64,000 bases of DNA from Pedobacter sp. WC2423. GTDB lineage: Bacteria; Bacteroidota; Bacteroidia; Sphingobacteriales; Sphingobacteriaceae. Numbering within the stretch: the stretch's first letter is position 1; each line of letters opens with the position of its first letter. The translations under genes and the position numbers were made by a program. Below the pieces are notes generated by a model. It made no database searches. It was not told the origin of the DNA and saw only the letters and a list, made by a program, of their open reading frames with translations. Below, piece after piece: positions 53,778 through 62,029 of this stretch. Location: assembly GCF_040822065.1 (NCBI RefSeq), contig NZ_CP162005.1:4898001-4962000 (forward strand), written 5' to 3'.

Positions 53778-54734
53778 TTATTTTTTTCTTTTTATAACTT
53801 TTTGAGCTGCTTCAACAATATTAATTGTATCCAGTCCGTATTTAGTCATCAGCTGATCAGGAGTTCCGCTTTCGCCAAAACTATCATTTACAGCCACGAA
53901 TTCTTGTGGAGAAGGAAGCTCAGTTGATAATAAACGTGCAACACTTTCACCTAATCCTCCAAATTTATTATGCTCTTCACAAGTTACCACACAACCAGTT
54001 TTCTGAAGCGACTTTAAGATAGCCTCTTCATCTAACGGTTTAATGGTGTGAATGTTTATAATTTCTGCATCAATACCTAAAGCAGCTAATTGTTCACCAG
54101 CCTCAATTGCTTTCCAAACCATGTGTCCGGTTGCAACGATAGTGACATCAGTACCTTCGTTGACCATCCATGCTTTACCAATTTCAAATTTTTGATCAGG
54201 ATCAGTAAATACAGGAATACTTGGTCTGCCGAAACGCAAATAAACAGGGCCTTCATACTCGGCGATAGCTAAAGTAGCAGCTTTGGTTTGATTATAATCA
54301 CAAGGATTGATCACAACCATTCCTGGTAACATTTTCATCAAACCTATATCTTCAAGAATCTGGTGAGTTGCACCATCTTCACCTAAAGTTAAACCAGCAT
54401 GAGAAGCGCAGATTTTAACGTTTTTGTAGGAATAAGCAACAGACTGTCTGATCTGGTCATAAACTCTGCCAGTAGAGAAGTTTGCGAAAGTACCTGTGAA
54501 AGGAATTTTTCCTCCAATAGTCATACCTGCTGCAATCCCGATCATATTTGCTTCAGCAATTCCGATCTGGATAAATCTTTCCGGAAATTCGTCTGCGAAA
54601 GCATCCATTTTTAAAGAACCTTTCAGATCCGCACAAAGTGCAACCACATTCGGGTTTTTCTGACCAGCTTCATGTAAACCAGCACCAAAACCAGAACGGG
54701 TATCTTTCTTTTCTGAATATGTATATTTTTTCAT
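53778..54734 (-). CDS. Transketolase C-terminal subunit
   Basis: The product (318 aa) is the C-terminal half of transketolase: the pyrimidine-binding domain (FIQIGIAEANMIGIAAGMTIGG, with the catalytic Glu) and the C-terminal transketolase_C domain (GTDVTIVATGHMVWKAIEAGE, INIHTIKPLDEEAIL). The gene pair replaces the usual single tkt gene; the N-terminal half is encoded 62 bp upstream. Both act together in the pentose phosphate pathway. Its stop lies 3 bp before the sigma factor gene. Confidence 0.9.
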   Translation of the reverse strand: MKKYTYSEKKDTRSGFGAGLHEAGQKNPNVVALCADLKGSLKMDAFADEFPERFIQIGIAEANMIGIAAGMTIGGKIPFTGTFANFSTGRVYDQIRQSVAYSYKNVKICASHAGLTLGEDGATHQILEDIGLMKMLPGMVVINPCDYNQTKAATLAIAEYEGPVYLRFGRPSIPVFTDPDQKFEIGKAWMVNEGTDVTIVATGHMVWKAIEAGEQLAALGIDAEIINIHTIKPLDEEAILKSLQKTGCVVTCEEHNKFGGLGESVARLLSTELPSPQEFVAVNDSFGESGTPDQLMTKYGLDTINIVEAAQKVIKRKK

Positions 54735-54752
54735 GAGTCTCTATTTTTTTAT

Positions 54753-54779
54753 AGCCCGCTATCCTAAACAAGACGGGCT
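54753..54779 (-). other. Hairpin between the transketolase genes
   Basis: AGCCCG (54753-54758) and CGGGCT (54774-54779) are 6-bp inverted repeats around 15 bases, in the transcript between the two halves. No T run follows in the direction of transcription, so it is not a terminator; it may affect mRNA stability or the ratio of the two subunits. Confidence 0.35.
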
Positions 54780-54796
54780 CAGTTAATGGTTATGAA

Positions 54797-55642
54797 TTAA
54801 TAATCCCCTAATGTTTCTTTGTTCTGACTTAAAGCAGAAGCAAGCTGTTCATCATTAGGCGCAGTACCGTGCCATTTATGTGAACCTACCATGAAATCTA
54901 CACCATAGCCCATTTGAGTACTCATTAAGTTTAAGATTGGTTTGCCTTTGCCCGTAAGTGATTTAGCATATTCCAGAGCTTTAACAATATCTTCCATGTT
55001 ATTTCCATTAGAAGTGATTACATGCCATCCGAAAGCTTCGAATTTAGTCTGCAGGTTCTCTAATGATAATATTTTTTCAGTAGGACCATCAATTTGTTGT
55101 CCGTTATAATCGATTGTAGAGATCAGGTTATCAACTTTGTTGTGAGGAGCGAACATAATAGCTTCCCAGTTCTGGCCTTCCTGTAACTCACCATCTCCAT
55201 GTAAACTGAAGACTAAAGAATGATCCTTATTTAGTTTCTTGGTTAAAGCTGCACCGATTGCAACCGACATCCCCTGACCTAAAGACCCTGATGCAATCCT
55301 GATACCAGGTAATCCTTCATGTGTAGTCGGGTGACCCTGAACACGAGAGTTTAATTTTCTGAAAGTAGCTAATTCGCTAACTTCAAAATAACCAGAACGG
55401 GCAAGCACGCTATAAAATACCGGAGAAATGTGACCATTAGAAAGGAAGAATAAATCTTCGCCTATACCATCCATCTTAAAATCTGTGGAATGGTTCATGG
55501 TTTCAAAATATAAAGCTGTCAAAAACTCTGCACAACCAAGTGATCCACCCGGGTGTCCGGACTGGCAGCCATGTACCATTCTTACAATATCTCTTCGTAC
55601 CTGAGAAACAATGTCCTCTAATTCATTGATTGTATGTTTCAT
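54797..55642 (-). CDS. Transketolase N-terminal subunit
   Basis: This 281-residue half carries the diphosphate-binding domain of transketolase: MVHGCQSGHPGGSLGCAEFL at the start and the TPP motif GDGELQEGQNWEAIMFA...N. Split transketolases of this kind (N and C subunits as separate genes) are common in Bacteroidota and archaea. First gene of the run that continues to the C-terminal subunit and the sigma factor. A TATATTTG box lies 42 bp upstream (complement of 55684-55691). Confidence 0.92.
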   Translation of the reverse strand: MKHTINELEDIVSQVRRDIVRMVHGCQSGHPGGSLGCAEFLTALYFETMNHSTDFKMDGIGEDLFFLSNGHISPVFYSVLARSGYFEVSELATFRKLNSRVQGHPTTHEGLPGIRIASGSLGQGMSVAIGAALTKKLNKDHSLVFSLHGDGELQEGQNWEAIMFAPHNKVDNLISTIDYNGQQIDGPTEKILSLENLQTKFEAFGWHVITSNGNNMEDIVKALEYAKSLTGKGKPILNLMSTQMGYGVDFMVGSHKWHGTAPNDEQLASALSQNKETLGDY

Positions 55643-55784
55643 CTATTTATTTAATATCTTCTCAATTATTTATCTATTAATAGCAAATATAGTTTATTGC
55701 TATCATTTATTATGGAATGTAAAAGCGCTTTAATACGATTTAAATGTGATATTATATATTTACAACGTTTGAAATAACAGTGTC

Positions 55785-56249
55785 CTAAATATTTAATAAC
55801 TCAAGTATTTGTGCCGTTGAATTTTTAGTGTCAACTTTCTTAATGATATGTGCGATTACACCATTTTCATCAATTACAAAAGTAGTACGGTTAGTACCCA
55901 TATATTTTTTACCATACATGTTCTTTTCTCCCCATACCCCGTAAGCTTCCACAATCTTTTTATCAGTATCAGCCAGTAAGGTAAAAGGAAGACTATGTTT
56001 AGCCGCAAATTTCTGATGAGACTTCTCATCATCAACACTTACACCCAGTACAATAATATCTTTCGCTTTTAATCCCTGGTAATTATCCCTGAAATCACAA
56101 GCCTCAGCAGTACAACCAGGAGTATCATCTTTCGGGTAAAAATATAAAACCACTTTTTTACCTGCAAACTGACCCAGAGAGACTGTATTTCCATCCTGAT
56201 CCGCTGCGGTAAATTCAGGGGCTTTCTGACCTTCTTTTAATTCACTCAT
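55785..56249 (-). CDS. bcp: Thioredoxin-dependent thiol peroxidase (Bcp/PrxQ)
   Basis: The 154-residue peroxiredoxin has the active site DDTPGCTAEACDF, with peroxidatic Cys46 and likely resolving Cys51, typical of atypical 2-Cys PrxQ. It reduces hydroperoxides using thioredoxin (trxA at 44210). It begins 2 bp after the M23 peptidase stop, in an operon with that gene and the FAH-family gene. Confidence 0.94.
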   Translation of the reverse strand: MSELKEGQKAPEFTAADQDGNTVSLGQFAGKKVVLYFYPKDDTPGCTAEACDFRDNYQGLKAKDIIVLGVSVDDEKSHQKFAAKHSLPFTLLADTDKKIVEAYGVWGEKNMYGKKYMGTNRTTFVIDENGVIAHIIKKVDTKNSTAQILELLNI

Positions 56250-56251
56250 AA

Positions 56252-57973
56252 TTATTTTATAAAATTAATTGAATACGTTTTACTGTTTCCTTTCATGTCT
56301 TCCACAACCAGTTTCAACTGATGTTTTCCGGCTGGGGTACGTTCATCGAAAGAATGCCATAAAGTAGCAGTTTTGGTGTCAAATTCCATCAAAACCCAAT
56401 TGCCATCAATATAGCCATTAAAGCTTTTAATACCTGAAAGGTTGTCACGGATTTTAAAAACCATTTTAGCTATACCACTCATGTTTTTGCCATCGGCGAT
56501 GTTAACCGGGGTAATTGCTGGAGGGATAGTATCAACTGCAATGTAGAAACTACCGAAATTGCGAGGGGTAGCTTTCACATAACCATTCTCAAAAACTCCG
56601 CCCTGAGATGCGCCACTAGTGCTGACAATCAATGCTTTATCTTTCAATGCACCTAAGCGGGCATCAGCCCTGATCCATAAATCAAAACCAACATGTAAAG
56701 GAGTAAGGTTGTTGTGAATTTGATAAATTGGTGAATAAGCACCTCTTGCTGGTTCTGGTTTAACCTTATAAACTAAATTGAAATCATTGTATAAAGTTCC
56801 TTTTGGCAGCACTACTTTAACACCATCTGCGGCAAACTCATTCTCTTTGGCATAAAAGAAAGGTATACCATCAGGCTGATCAGGTGTAGAAATTAACGTC
56901 TGTCCATCCGATTTTACCGTAAATGGCAAAATGCTTTTATTTCCTTTAGCATCAGTTACCGTATATTTCAGTTCATGTACCTGCTGATCCTTAAATTCAA
57001 TCCGGCCATTGTTGACCAGGTTGCTATAGAGCTGTAAAGGGTTTCCCGGATCTGTAAAACTTTTCTGGATACTCCTTTTAGTGGTCATGAAAGCTGCGTA
57101 ATCAATATGTGAGTTAATCGCCTTGCTGTTTTCAAAAGCAAACTTCTCTAAAGAAGACGTGAAAACAGTTTTTCCATCCACTTCCAGTTCAATAGAATAG
57201 ACCCCGTTAATTCCTGAAGCTCCATTATGCCTGTCTGTAGCGGTAATTCCGAATCCAACCTCACCACTGACCGTCAATGGTTCAGTTTTACCTATACTAT
57301 ATTTACCTGCTCCGCCAGTTACCTGGAAAAAAGTTTTAGGTGTATATTCATTAAAAGGTTTTTTATTCAGCTTATATAAGTATAAAGAATAAATAACCGG
57401 CGGAATATTATCAGGAATCTGGATCCCGAATAGCTGCGGATTAATTGTGTTTTCAGTTTTAGAATCCCTGATTTCAAAGTGAAGATGCGGGCCTCCCGAA
57501 CTGCCTCTGTTCCCTGAATAGGCGATCACATCACCCTTATGTACCGGAAATAAATCTGCTGAAGGAAATTCGTCGAGTTCAAAAGTCTTTTTCTGATATT
57601 CCAAAGCCTTTACGGCTTCTGCAATTTTAGGTGCAAAACGGGATAAATGGCCATATACAGAAGTATATCCATTTGGATGTACCAGGTATAAAGCCAAACC
57701 GAATCCGCTGTTCTGAACCCTCATCCTGGAAACATATCCATCAGCAATGGCATGTACCGGATATCCTTCACGCTGATTAGTGCGAAAGTCTATACCCGAG
57801 TGGAAGTGATTCCCTCTAAGCTCACCAAAAGAACCCGCTAATGCCGGAGGAACGATATCCAGCGGCGGACGGAAATCTACCAGTGGATATTTATTGTTAC
57901 TGAAAATTTGCTGGGCCTGAGTACTGATTGCAAATGTGACCAGAACAAACAGGAATATACTTTTTTTGATCAT
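56252..57973 (-). CDS. M23-family metallopeptidase with large C-terminal region
   Basis: The exported protein (573 aa, signal peptide 1-20 ending TQAQ) has an N-terminal LytM/M23 domain: HSGID (His58, Asp62) and HLHFEIRD (His163, His165) give the full zinc site, so it is probably an active peptidoglycan hydrolase. The remaining 400 residues contain beta-rich domains (SIELEVDGKTVFTSSLEKF; LSGIKSFNGYIDGNW) that may bind substrate or regulate access. Operon partner of the FAH-family gene 5 bp upstream. Confidence 0.88.
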   Translation of the reverse strand: MIKKSIFLFVLVTFAISTQAQQIFSNNKYPLVDFRPPLDIVPPALAGSFGELRGNHFHSGIDFRTNQREGYPVHAIADGYVSRMRVQNSGFGLALYLVHPNGYTSVYGHLSRFAPKIAEAVKALEYQKKTFELDEFPSADLFPVHKGDVIAYSGNRGSSGGPHLHFEIRDSKTENTINPQLFGIQIPDNIPPVIYSLYLYKLNKKPFNEYTPKTFFQVTGGAGKYSIGKTEPLTVSGEVGFGITATDRHNGASGINGVYSIELEVDGKTVFTSSLEKFAFENSKAINSHIDYAAFMTTKRSIQKSFTDPGNPLQLYSNLVNNGRIEFKDQQVHELKYTVTDAKGNKSILPFTVKSDGQTLISTPDQPDGIPFFYAKENEFAADGVKVVLPKGTLYNDFNLVYKVKPEPARGAYSPIYQIHNNLTPLHVGFDLWIRADARLGALKDKALIVSTSGASQGGVFENGYVKATPRNFGSFYIAVDTIPPAITPVNIADGKNMSGIAKMVFKIRDNLSGIKSFNGYIDGNWVLMEFDTKTATLWHSFDERTPAGKHQLKLVVEDMKGNSKTYSINFIK

Positions 57974-57978
57974 TAAAC

Positions 57979-58590
57979 TTATTTTATATCGAAATTCAGA
58001 AACTGTTCTTTACCCATCCATGCTTCCAGTTTGTCACCCGGATGAACCTGACCAACCCCTTCAGGTGTGCCTGTAAAAATTAAATCTCCTTTTTTTAACG
58101 TGATGTACTGTGAAACGAAGGCTATAATCTGATCAAAAGAGAACAGGATATTTGCTGTATTTCCATTCTGACGGCTTTCTCCGTTTACTTTCAGCTCAAA
58201 TGGTATCGCATTGACATCTGCAAGTTTAGTTTTTTGAATAAAATGACTGACAGCAGCAGAATTGTCAAAAGCTTTGGCCAGTTCCCATGGTAATCCCTTT
58301 TCTTTCAAGGCAGATTGAAGATCCCGCGCGGTGAAATCAATACCTAAACCAATCTCATCATAATAATTAGCAGCGAATTTCTCTGCAATATGTTTTCCTT
58401 CTTTATTGATCTTTAAAACAACTTCCAGTTCGTAATGTACATCTGAAGAGAATTCAGGGATATAAAAAGGTTTGTTATCCTTAAGCACTGCTGTTTCCGG
58501 CTTCATAAAGATCACAGGACTTGATGGGAGAGGGTTATTTAATTCTTTAGCGTGTGCAGCGTAGTTACGGCCAATAGCAATTATCTTCAT
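57979..58590 (-). CDS. Fumarylacetoacetate hydrolase family protein
   Basis: The 203-residue protein is a single FAH domain: IGRNYAAHAKELNNPLPSSPV, HYELEVVLKI (metal-binding Glu pair) and GIDFTARDLQ (metal-binding Asp). Short FAH-family members act as acylpyruvases, oxaloacetate decarboxylases or tautomerases; the exact substrate is not readable. It opens the FAH - M23 - bcp operon, with 5 bp and 2 bp gaps. Confidence 0.9.
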   Translation of the reverse strand: MKIIAIGRNYAAHAKELNNPLPSSPVIFMKPETAVLKDNKPFYIPEFSSDVHYELEVVLKINKEGKHIAEKFAANYYDEIGLGIDFTARDLQSALKEKGLPWELAKAFDNSAAVSHFIQKTKLADVNAIPFELKVNGESRQNGNTANILFSFDQIIAFVSQYITLKKGDLIFTGTPEGVGQVHPGDKLEAWMGKEQFLNFDIK

Positions 58591-58717
58591 TGTATTCAGG
58601 TATATAAAAAACGTCTATTATCTTCACATGCAGCTTGCATGATGCGTAAAAGTAAATTATATCCGGTAAAAAAAAGATTGATGCTGAAAATTAGCTGAGT
58701 TTAAACGGGTATTCAGC

Positions 58718-59236
58718 TTACAGAATAGAAATACGTTTAACGACAGTCTCTGAACCTGCAACAAAACGAAGGAAATAGATTCCGCTGTTCAACCGGTTAG
58801 GAATGGTGAATGTTTTAGTTTGTTCCCCCGCAGATAAGCGTTCATTAGATAAGGTTACCACTTCATTGCCTAACAAGTCCATAATCTTAATAGAAAGGTT
58901 AGACTCACGTTCCAGGCGGATTGTCAGATTAATCTGATCATCAACCGGATTAGGATAAACTTTAAGTACTGAAAGTATTTTATCTGGTCTGCCGCTGGCT
59001 GATCTGCTATGTGAAAGAAGACTATTATAAGGAGATAAAGATGAACCAGGCATATAACTTGGCTTGTAAGAAGGCACATCACCTCTGATTTGAGGAGTCC
59101 TGACAATTCTTTTGTATTTGGCATTGGTGCCTGTACTATCTGAACGCTGGGCAAAAACTGCTGATCCACAGCAGACACTGATGCAAAAAATGCAAATTAT
59201 GTACAGAAGTGAGATCGTTTTAGTTTTTGTATTCAT
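58718..59236 (-). CDS. Small T9SS type A sorting-domain protein
   Basis: The 172-residue product has a signal peptide (SLLYIICIFCISVCCGSAVFA), a short low-complexity middle of about 60 residues and a C-terminal type A sorting domain (VYPNPVDDQINLTI, IKIMDLLGNEV, LNSGIYFLRF, VVKRISIL). It is predicted to be exported by the type IX secretion system, which is specific to Bacteroidota. There is no catalytic or adhesive domain beyond the sorting signal. I chose the ATG at 59236 because the signal peptide starts there. Confidence 0.82.
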   Translation of the reverse strand: MNTKTKTISLLYIICIFCISVCCGSAVFAQRSDSTGTNAKYKRIVRTPQIRGDVPSYKPSYMPGSSLSPYNSLLSHSRSASGRPDKILSVLKVYPNPVDDQINLTIRLERESNLSIKIMDLLGNEVVTLSNERLSAGEQTKTFTIPNRLNSGIYFLRFVAGSETVVKRISIL

Positions 59237-59682
59237 CTTATTGCAACAAAAGTAGTGAATAATTCTACACAATAATTAATCTTTTTGTACTCAGGACAAT
59301 ATTTAACACATTTTAACAGTTGTCGGTTTTTCTGCAGGAATGATATTGCTTTTTTTATGGTAAAACAGCATTTATTTAATTATATTGATTTGTTTTTAAA
59401 GTTATTGTTAATTTTTATATATTGTCCCCAGGTTTTATTCCCTATGCGGCTTTGAAATACCGGATAAAAAGATGTTAATTTCTGCTGCTGATTATTATTT
59501 GCATCTGAATTACGTTGTTAGACAGGATATTAATTTTTTATTCAGACTGATCACCTGCTATAAAAAGCTTAATTATTCTTATACATCATTGCGCATTCGT
59601 TTGTCCGGCACCACACAAATGTAAATTTAAATGAACATTTGGTCTGGATGATAAGGGATTAAAATCTGCTAAACCTAATCTT
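59237..59682. other. 446-bp intergenic region, divergent promoters
   Basis: The A/T-rich region between the T9SS protein gene and the outer-membrane barrel gene has no credible ORF. The only structure I see is an inverted repeat CAAATGT (59616-59622) and ACATTTG (59635-59641), 42-67 bp before the downstream ATG, possibly an operator. No clear TAnnTTTG promoter was found. Confidence 0.4.
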
Positions 59683-60408
59683 ATGAAAAAAAAATGTTTA
59701 CTCTTAGGTCTGGGCATCATTGCCGGGACGCTCACTTCACATGCCCAGTTTTCTATCGGACTGGAAGGTGGTTACAACAAAAACCACATCATTACCAATA
59801 TCGGCTTCAGAGCTTTCACCAAGTATGAACCTCTGGATGGATTTAATATTGGGATACCTGTTAAATATGACCTGAATAATTGGTTTGCGATACAAGCAGA
59901 TCCTCAGTTCATCCGCAAGAGTTACAAAATTGTGCGCAGCAGTTATTTCGAAGGTATTAACCATACGAACAAGAACAATTACATTCAACTTCCTGTGATG
60001 GCTCATTTCACCTTTGGCGGCCAGAAACTGAAAGGTTTCTTAAACTTGGGAGGTTATGTGGGGTACTGGTCTTCGTCCCGTATCAAAGGGACTCAGATTA
60101 ACCCTTTTGCGAAAGACTATGATCTTCCGGATGATGCGCAAACCCCAAGTATCCTGGATGGTCAGCCTGGTTACAGCTATAATGAGAAGTTTATTTTTGA
60201 CAGCCGCCGTGACCGCAGAATCGAATTGGGTGTACTGGCGGGAACAGGTGTAAGTTATCAGCTTAAACCAAGGTATGAGCTTTTTGCTGAAGCAAGGTAT
60301 TACCGTGCATTAACCGATCAGCAGAAAAACTACATGCTCAATCAGATTCCACGTTACAATGATACCTATGTTATTCAAGTGGGCTGTATGTACCGTCTGG
60401 GTAAATAA
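59683..60408 (+). CDS. Outer-membrane beta-barrel protein (PorT/PF13568-like)
   Basis: The 241-residue protein has a signal peptide (LLGLGIIAGTLTSHAQ, cleavage near residue 21) followed by alternating hydrophobic/polar strands such as FSIGLEGGYNKNHI, FAIQADPQFIRKSYKIV and GVLAGTGVSYQLKPRYELFAEARYY, ending VGCMYRLGK. The pattern matches the PorT-like outer-membrane barrel family. Function unknown; it lies 33 bp before the S41 peptidase gene and is likely in the same transcript. Confidence 0.8.
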   Translation: MKKKCLLLGLGIIAGTLTSHAQFSIGLEGGYNKNHIITNIGFRAFTKYEPLDGFNIGIPVKYDLNNWFAIQADPQFIRKSYKIVRSSYFEGINHTNKNNYIQLPVMAHFTFGGQKLKGFLNLGGYVGYWSSSRIKGTQINPFAKDYDLPDDAQTPSILDGQPGYSYNEKFIFDSRRDRRIELGVLAGTGVSYQLKPRYELFAEARYYRALTDQQKNYMLNQIPRYNDTYVIQVGCMYRLGK

Positions 60409-60441
60409 CAACGCTAATTTATTCATCATTATTACAATCTT

Positions 60442-61656
60442 ATGAAATCAACCTATCTATTTTTATATAAAAATATGCTCCAGCTGGTACTGGGTATCTG
60501 CCTTGTGAGCGCATTGGCTTCCTGCCGTAAAGAGTCCCCTCAAATCAACGATCCTAAACGGTATCTTGAAGGTAGTTTCAGTGAAGCTTTTGAAGCTTAC
60601 TGGAATGGAATGAATAATAACTATATCTTTTGGGATACTGATCCTACAAACTGGGATGAAATTTACCGTAAATATCAGCCGTTGTTCGCCAAAATGAATA
60701 TCAATGATTCGACAGATGTCAGAAAATCTTATACTTATTTTAAAGAGATGACCTCAACATTGATCGATTCACATTATGCGCTTAGAATCAACAGTCCATA
60801 TGTGATAGATTCAGCAACTTATATCAGCCCTTCTGATGCCAGACATCAAAAGAGCCCTGATTATCATGGTAACATTAATCCTAACTTTTTTTACAGTACT
60901 ATTCCTCCAAAGTATCTGGATAAAGGATATGTCAGAGGTTTTGTCAACTTATCAGCTACAGATCAGTTCTTTGCTGTTGCGGGTAAGATTAAAGGCAATA
61001 TCTTATACCTTCATTTTAATGAGTTCAGTTTAAATGTAATCAATGATTCTCCAACGCCTAACAATGCTCAGAAAGCATTGCAGTATTACTTTGATCAGGT
61101 AAAAAAACCGGAAGGCTTGAAAGGGATAATTATTGACGTCAGGAGTAATGGTGGTGGTTATCTTTCTGATTTAGATTTACTGGTAGGTGGTTTAACGGAT
61201 AAGGAGTTTCCTATCGGTGCTACCCGTTCAAAAATTGGAAACGGAAGATTGGATTATACACCATGGATACCTGCAACGGTTCATCCGGGAAAAGATGCAA
61301 AGTTATTTACAGCTCCGATTATTGTACTGGCTGATCTGAACTCTGTAAGTATGGCAGAGATGACTACAATGGCTTTGAAAGCGATGCCAGGTGGCAATGT
61401 GAAATTTGTGGGTGAACGTACCTGGGGTGGTAACGGCCCGTTGTTAAATAACAATGATTATTATAACAGCGGACAGTTCAGAACTGGTTTCCTGAGTTTG
61501 GTTTATACTTCTTCAACTGCGTTACGCTATGTAGATGGAAAGTTATATGAAGGAATTGGTTTTCCACCAGATGTAGAGGTTAAGTATAATAAGGCTGCTC
61601 TGGATGTTGGTACTGATCCGCAGTTGGAAAAAGCGATCAGCCTGATTCCACAGTAA
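60442..61656 (+). CDS. S41-family peptidase lipoprotein
   Basis: The 404-residue lipoprotein (lipobox ALASC, Cys28) has an S41 core: GIIIDVRSNGGGYLSDLDLLVGG, the nucleophile region LADLNSVSMAEMTT and FVGERTWGGNGP. The Lys that completes the Ser-Lys dyad in CtpA-type S41 (GKG) is replaced by Gly (WGG), so it is either a tricorn/IRBP-like S41 variant or inactive. No PDZ domain is apparent. Likely located on the outer membrane. Follows the outer-membrane barrel gene by 33 bp. Confidence 0.85.
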   Translation: MKSTYLFLYKNMLQLVLGICLVSALASCRKESPQINDPKRYLEGSFSEAFEAYWNGMNNNYIFWDTDPTNWDEIYRKYQPLFAKMNINDSTDVRKSYTYFKEMTSTLIDSHYALRINSPYVIDSATYISPSDARHQKSPDYHGNINPNFFYSTIPPKYLDKGYVRGFVNLSATDQFFAVAGKIKGNILYLHFNEFSLNVINDSPTPNNAQKALQYYFDQVKKPEGLKGIIIDVRSNGGGYLSDLDLLVGGLTDKEFPIGATRSKIGNGRLDYTPWIPATVHPGKDAKLFTAPIIVLADLNSVSMAEMTTMALKAMPGGNVKFVGERTWGGNGPLLNNNDYYNSGQFRTGFLSLVYTSSTALRYVDGKLYEGIGFPPDVEVKYNKAALDVGTDPQLEKAISLIPQ

Positions 61657-61675
61657 GAGATATAATCAGGTTATA

Positions 61676-61719
61676 AAAGCCGTCTTCTATGTTTGCAAAA
61701 ACAGGAAGGCGGTTTTTTT
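61676..61719 (+). terminator. Terminator after the S41 peptidase gene
   Basis: CCGTCTTCT pairs with AGGAAGGCGG (with G-T pairs) around a 14-nt loop and is followed by TTTTTTT. Confidence 0.75.
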
Positions 61720-61917
61720 GTGCGTTTACTGTTAATTTGACACGCTCTTTTGCAGGTGAAGTACAGGTCTGGCTTTTCTTTGTCTCTGATGATCTTAAGT
61801 TGGTTTCAGAAACGGAACATCTGGGAGAGTTTATAGTAAGTGCTTAATAGACAAATATAGTTATTCGGACATTTCGGATAACGGAAAATAGTACTTTTTG
61901 TATTGGGTATTTGGGGG

Positions 61918-61950
61918 TGGTCCAATGGATGGTCCAATGGGTAGCCCAAT
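61918..61950. repeat. 12-bp tandem repeat
   Basis: TGGTCCAATGGA, TGGTCCAATGGG and TAGCCCAAT follow one another, two full and one partial copy of a 12-bp unit. No function suggested. Confidence 0.6.
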
Positions 61951-62029
61951 AAAATTCTAAATAAATATGTCTTTGATGTCAAAAGCATAGCTAACATTAA
62001 AACTATGCCTTTTTTAAACAGACTCCCGG

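Larger units (their letters stand above)
61657..62029. other. 373-bp intergenic region between convergent S41 genes
   Basis: Apart from the terminator at 61676-61719 it holds a short direct repeat at 61918-61950: a 12-bp unit TGGTCCAATGGA repeated about 2.7 times with changes. A minus-strand ORF of 63 codons covers part of it but has no protein-like features. Confidence 0.4.

Noticed and set aside
61806..61997. Minus-strand ORF of 63 codons between S41 genes
   Set aside because: Part of it is translated 12-bp tandem repeat; no protein features and no promoter.
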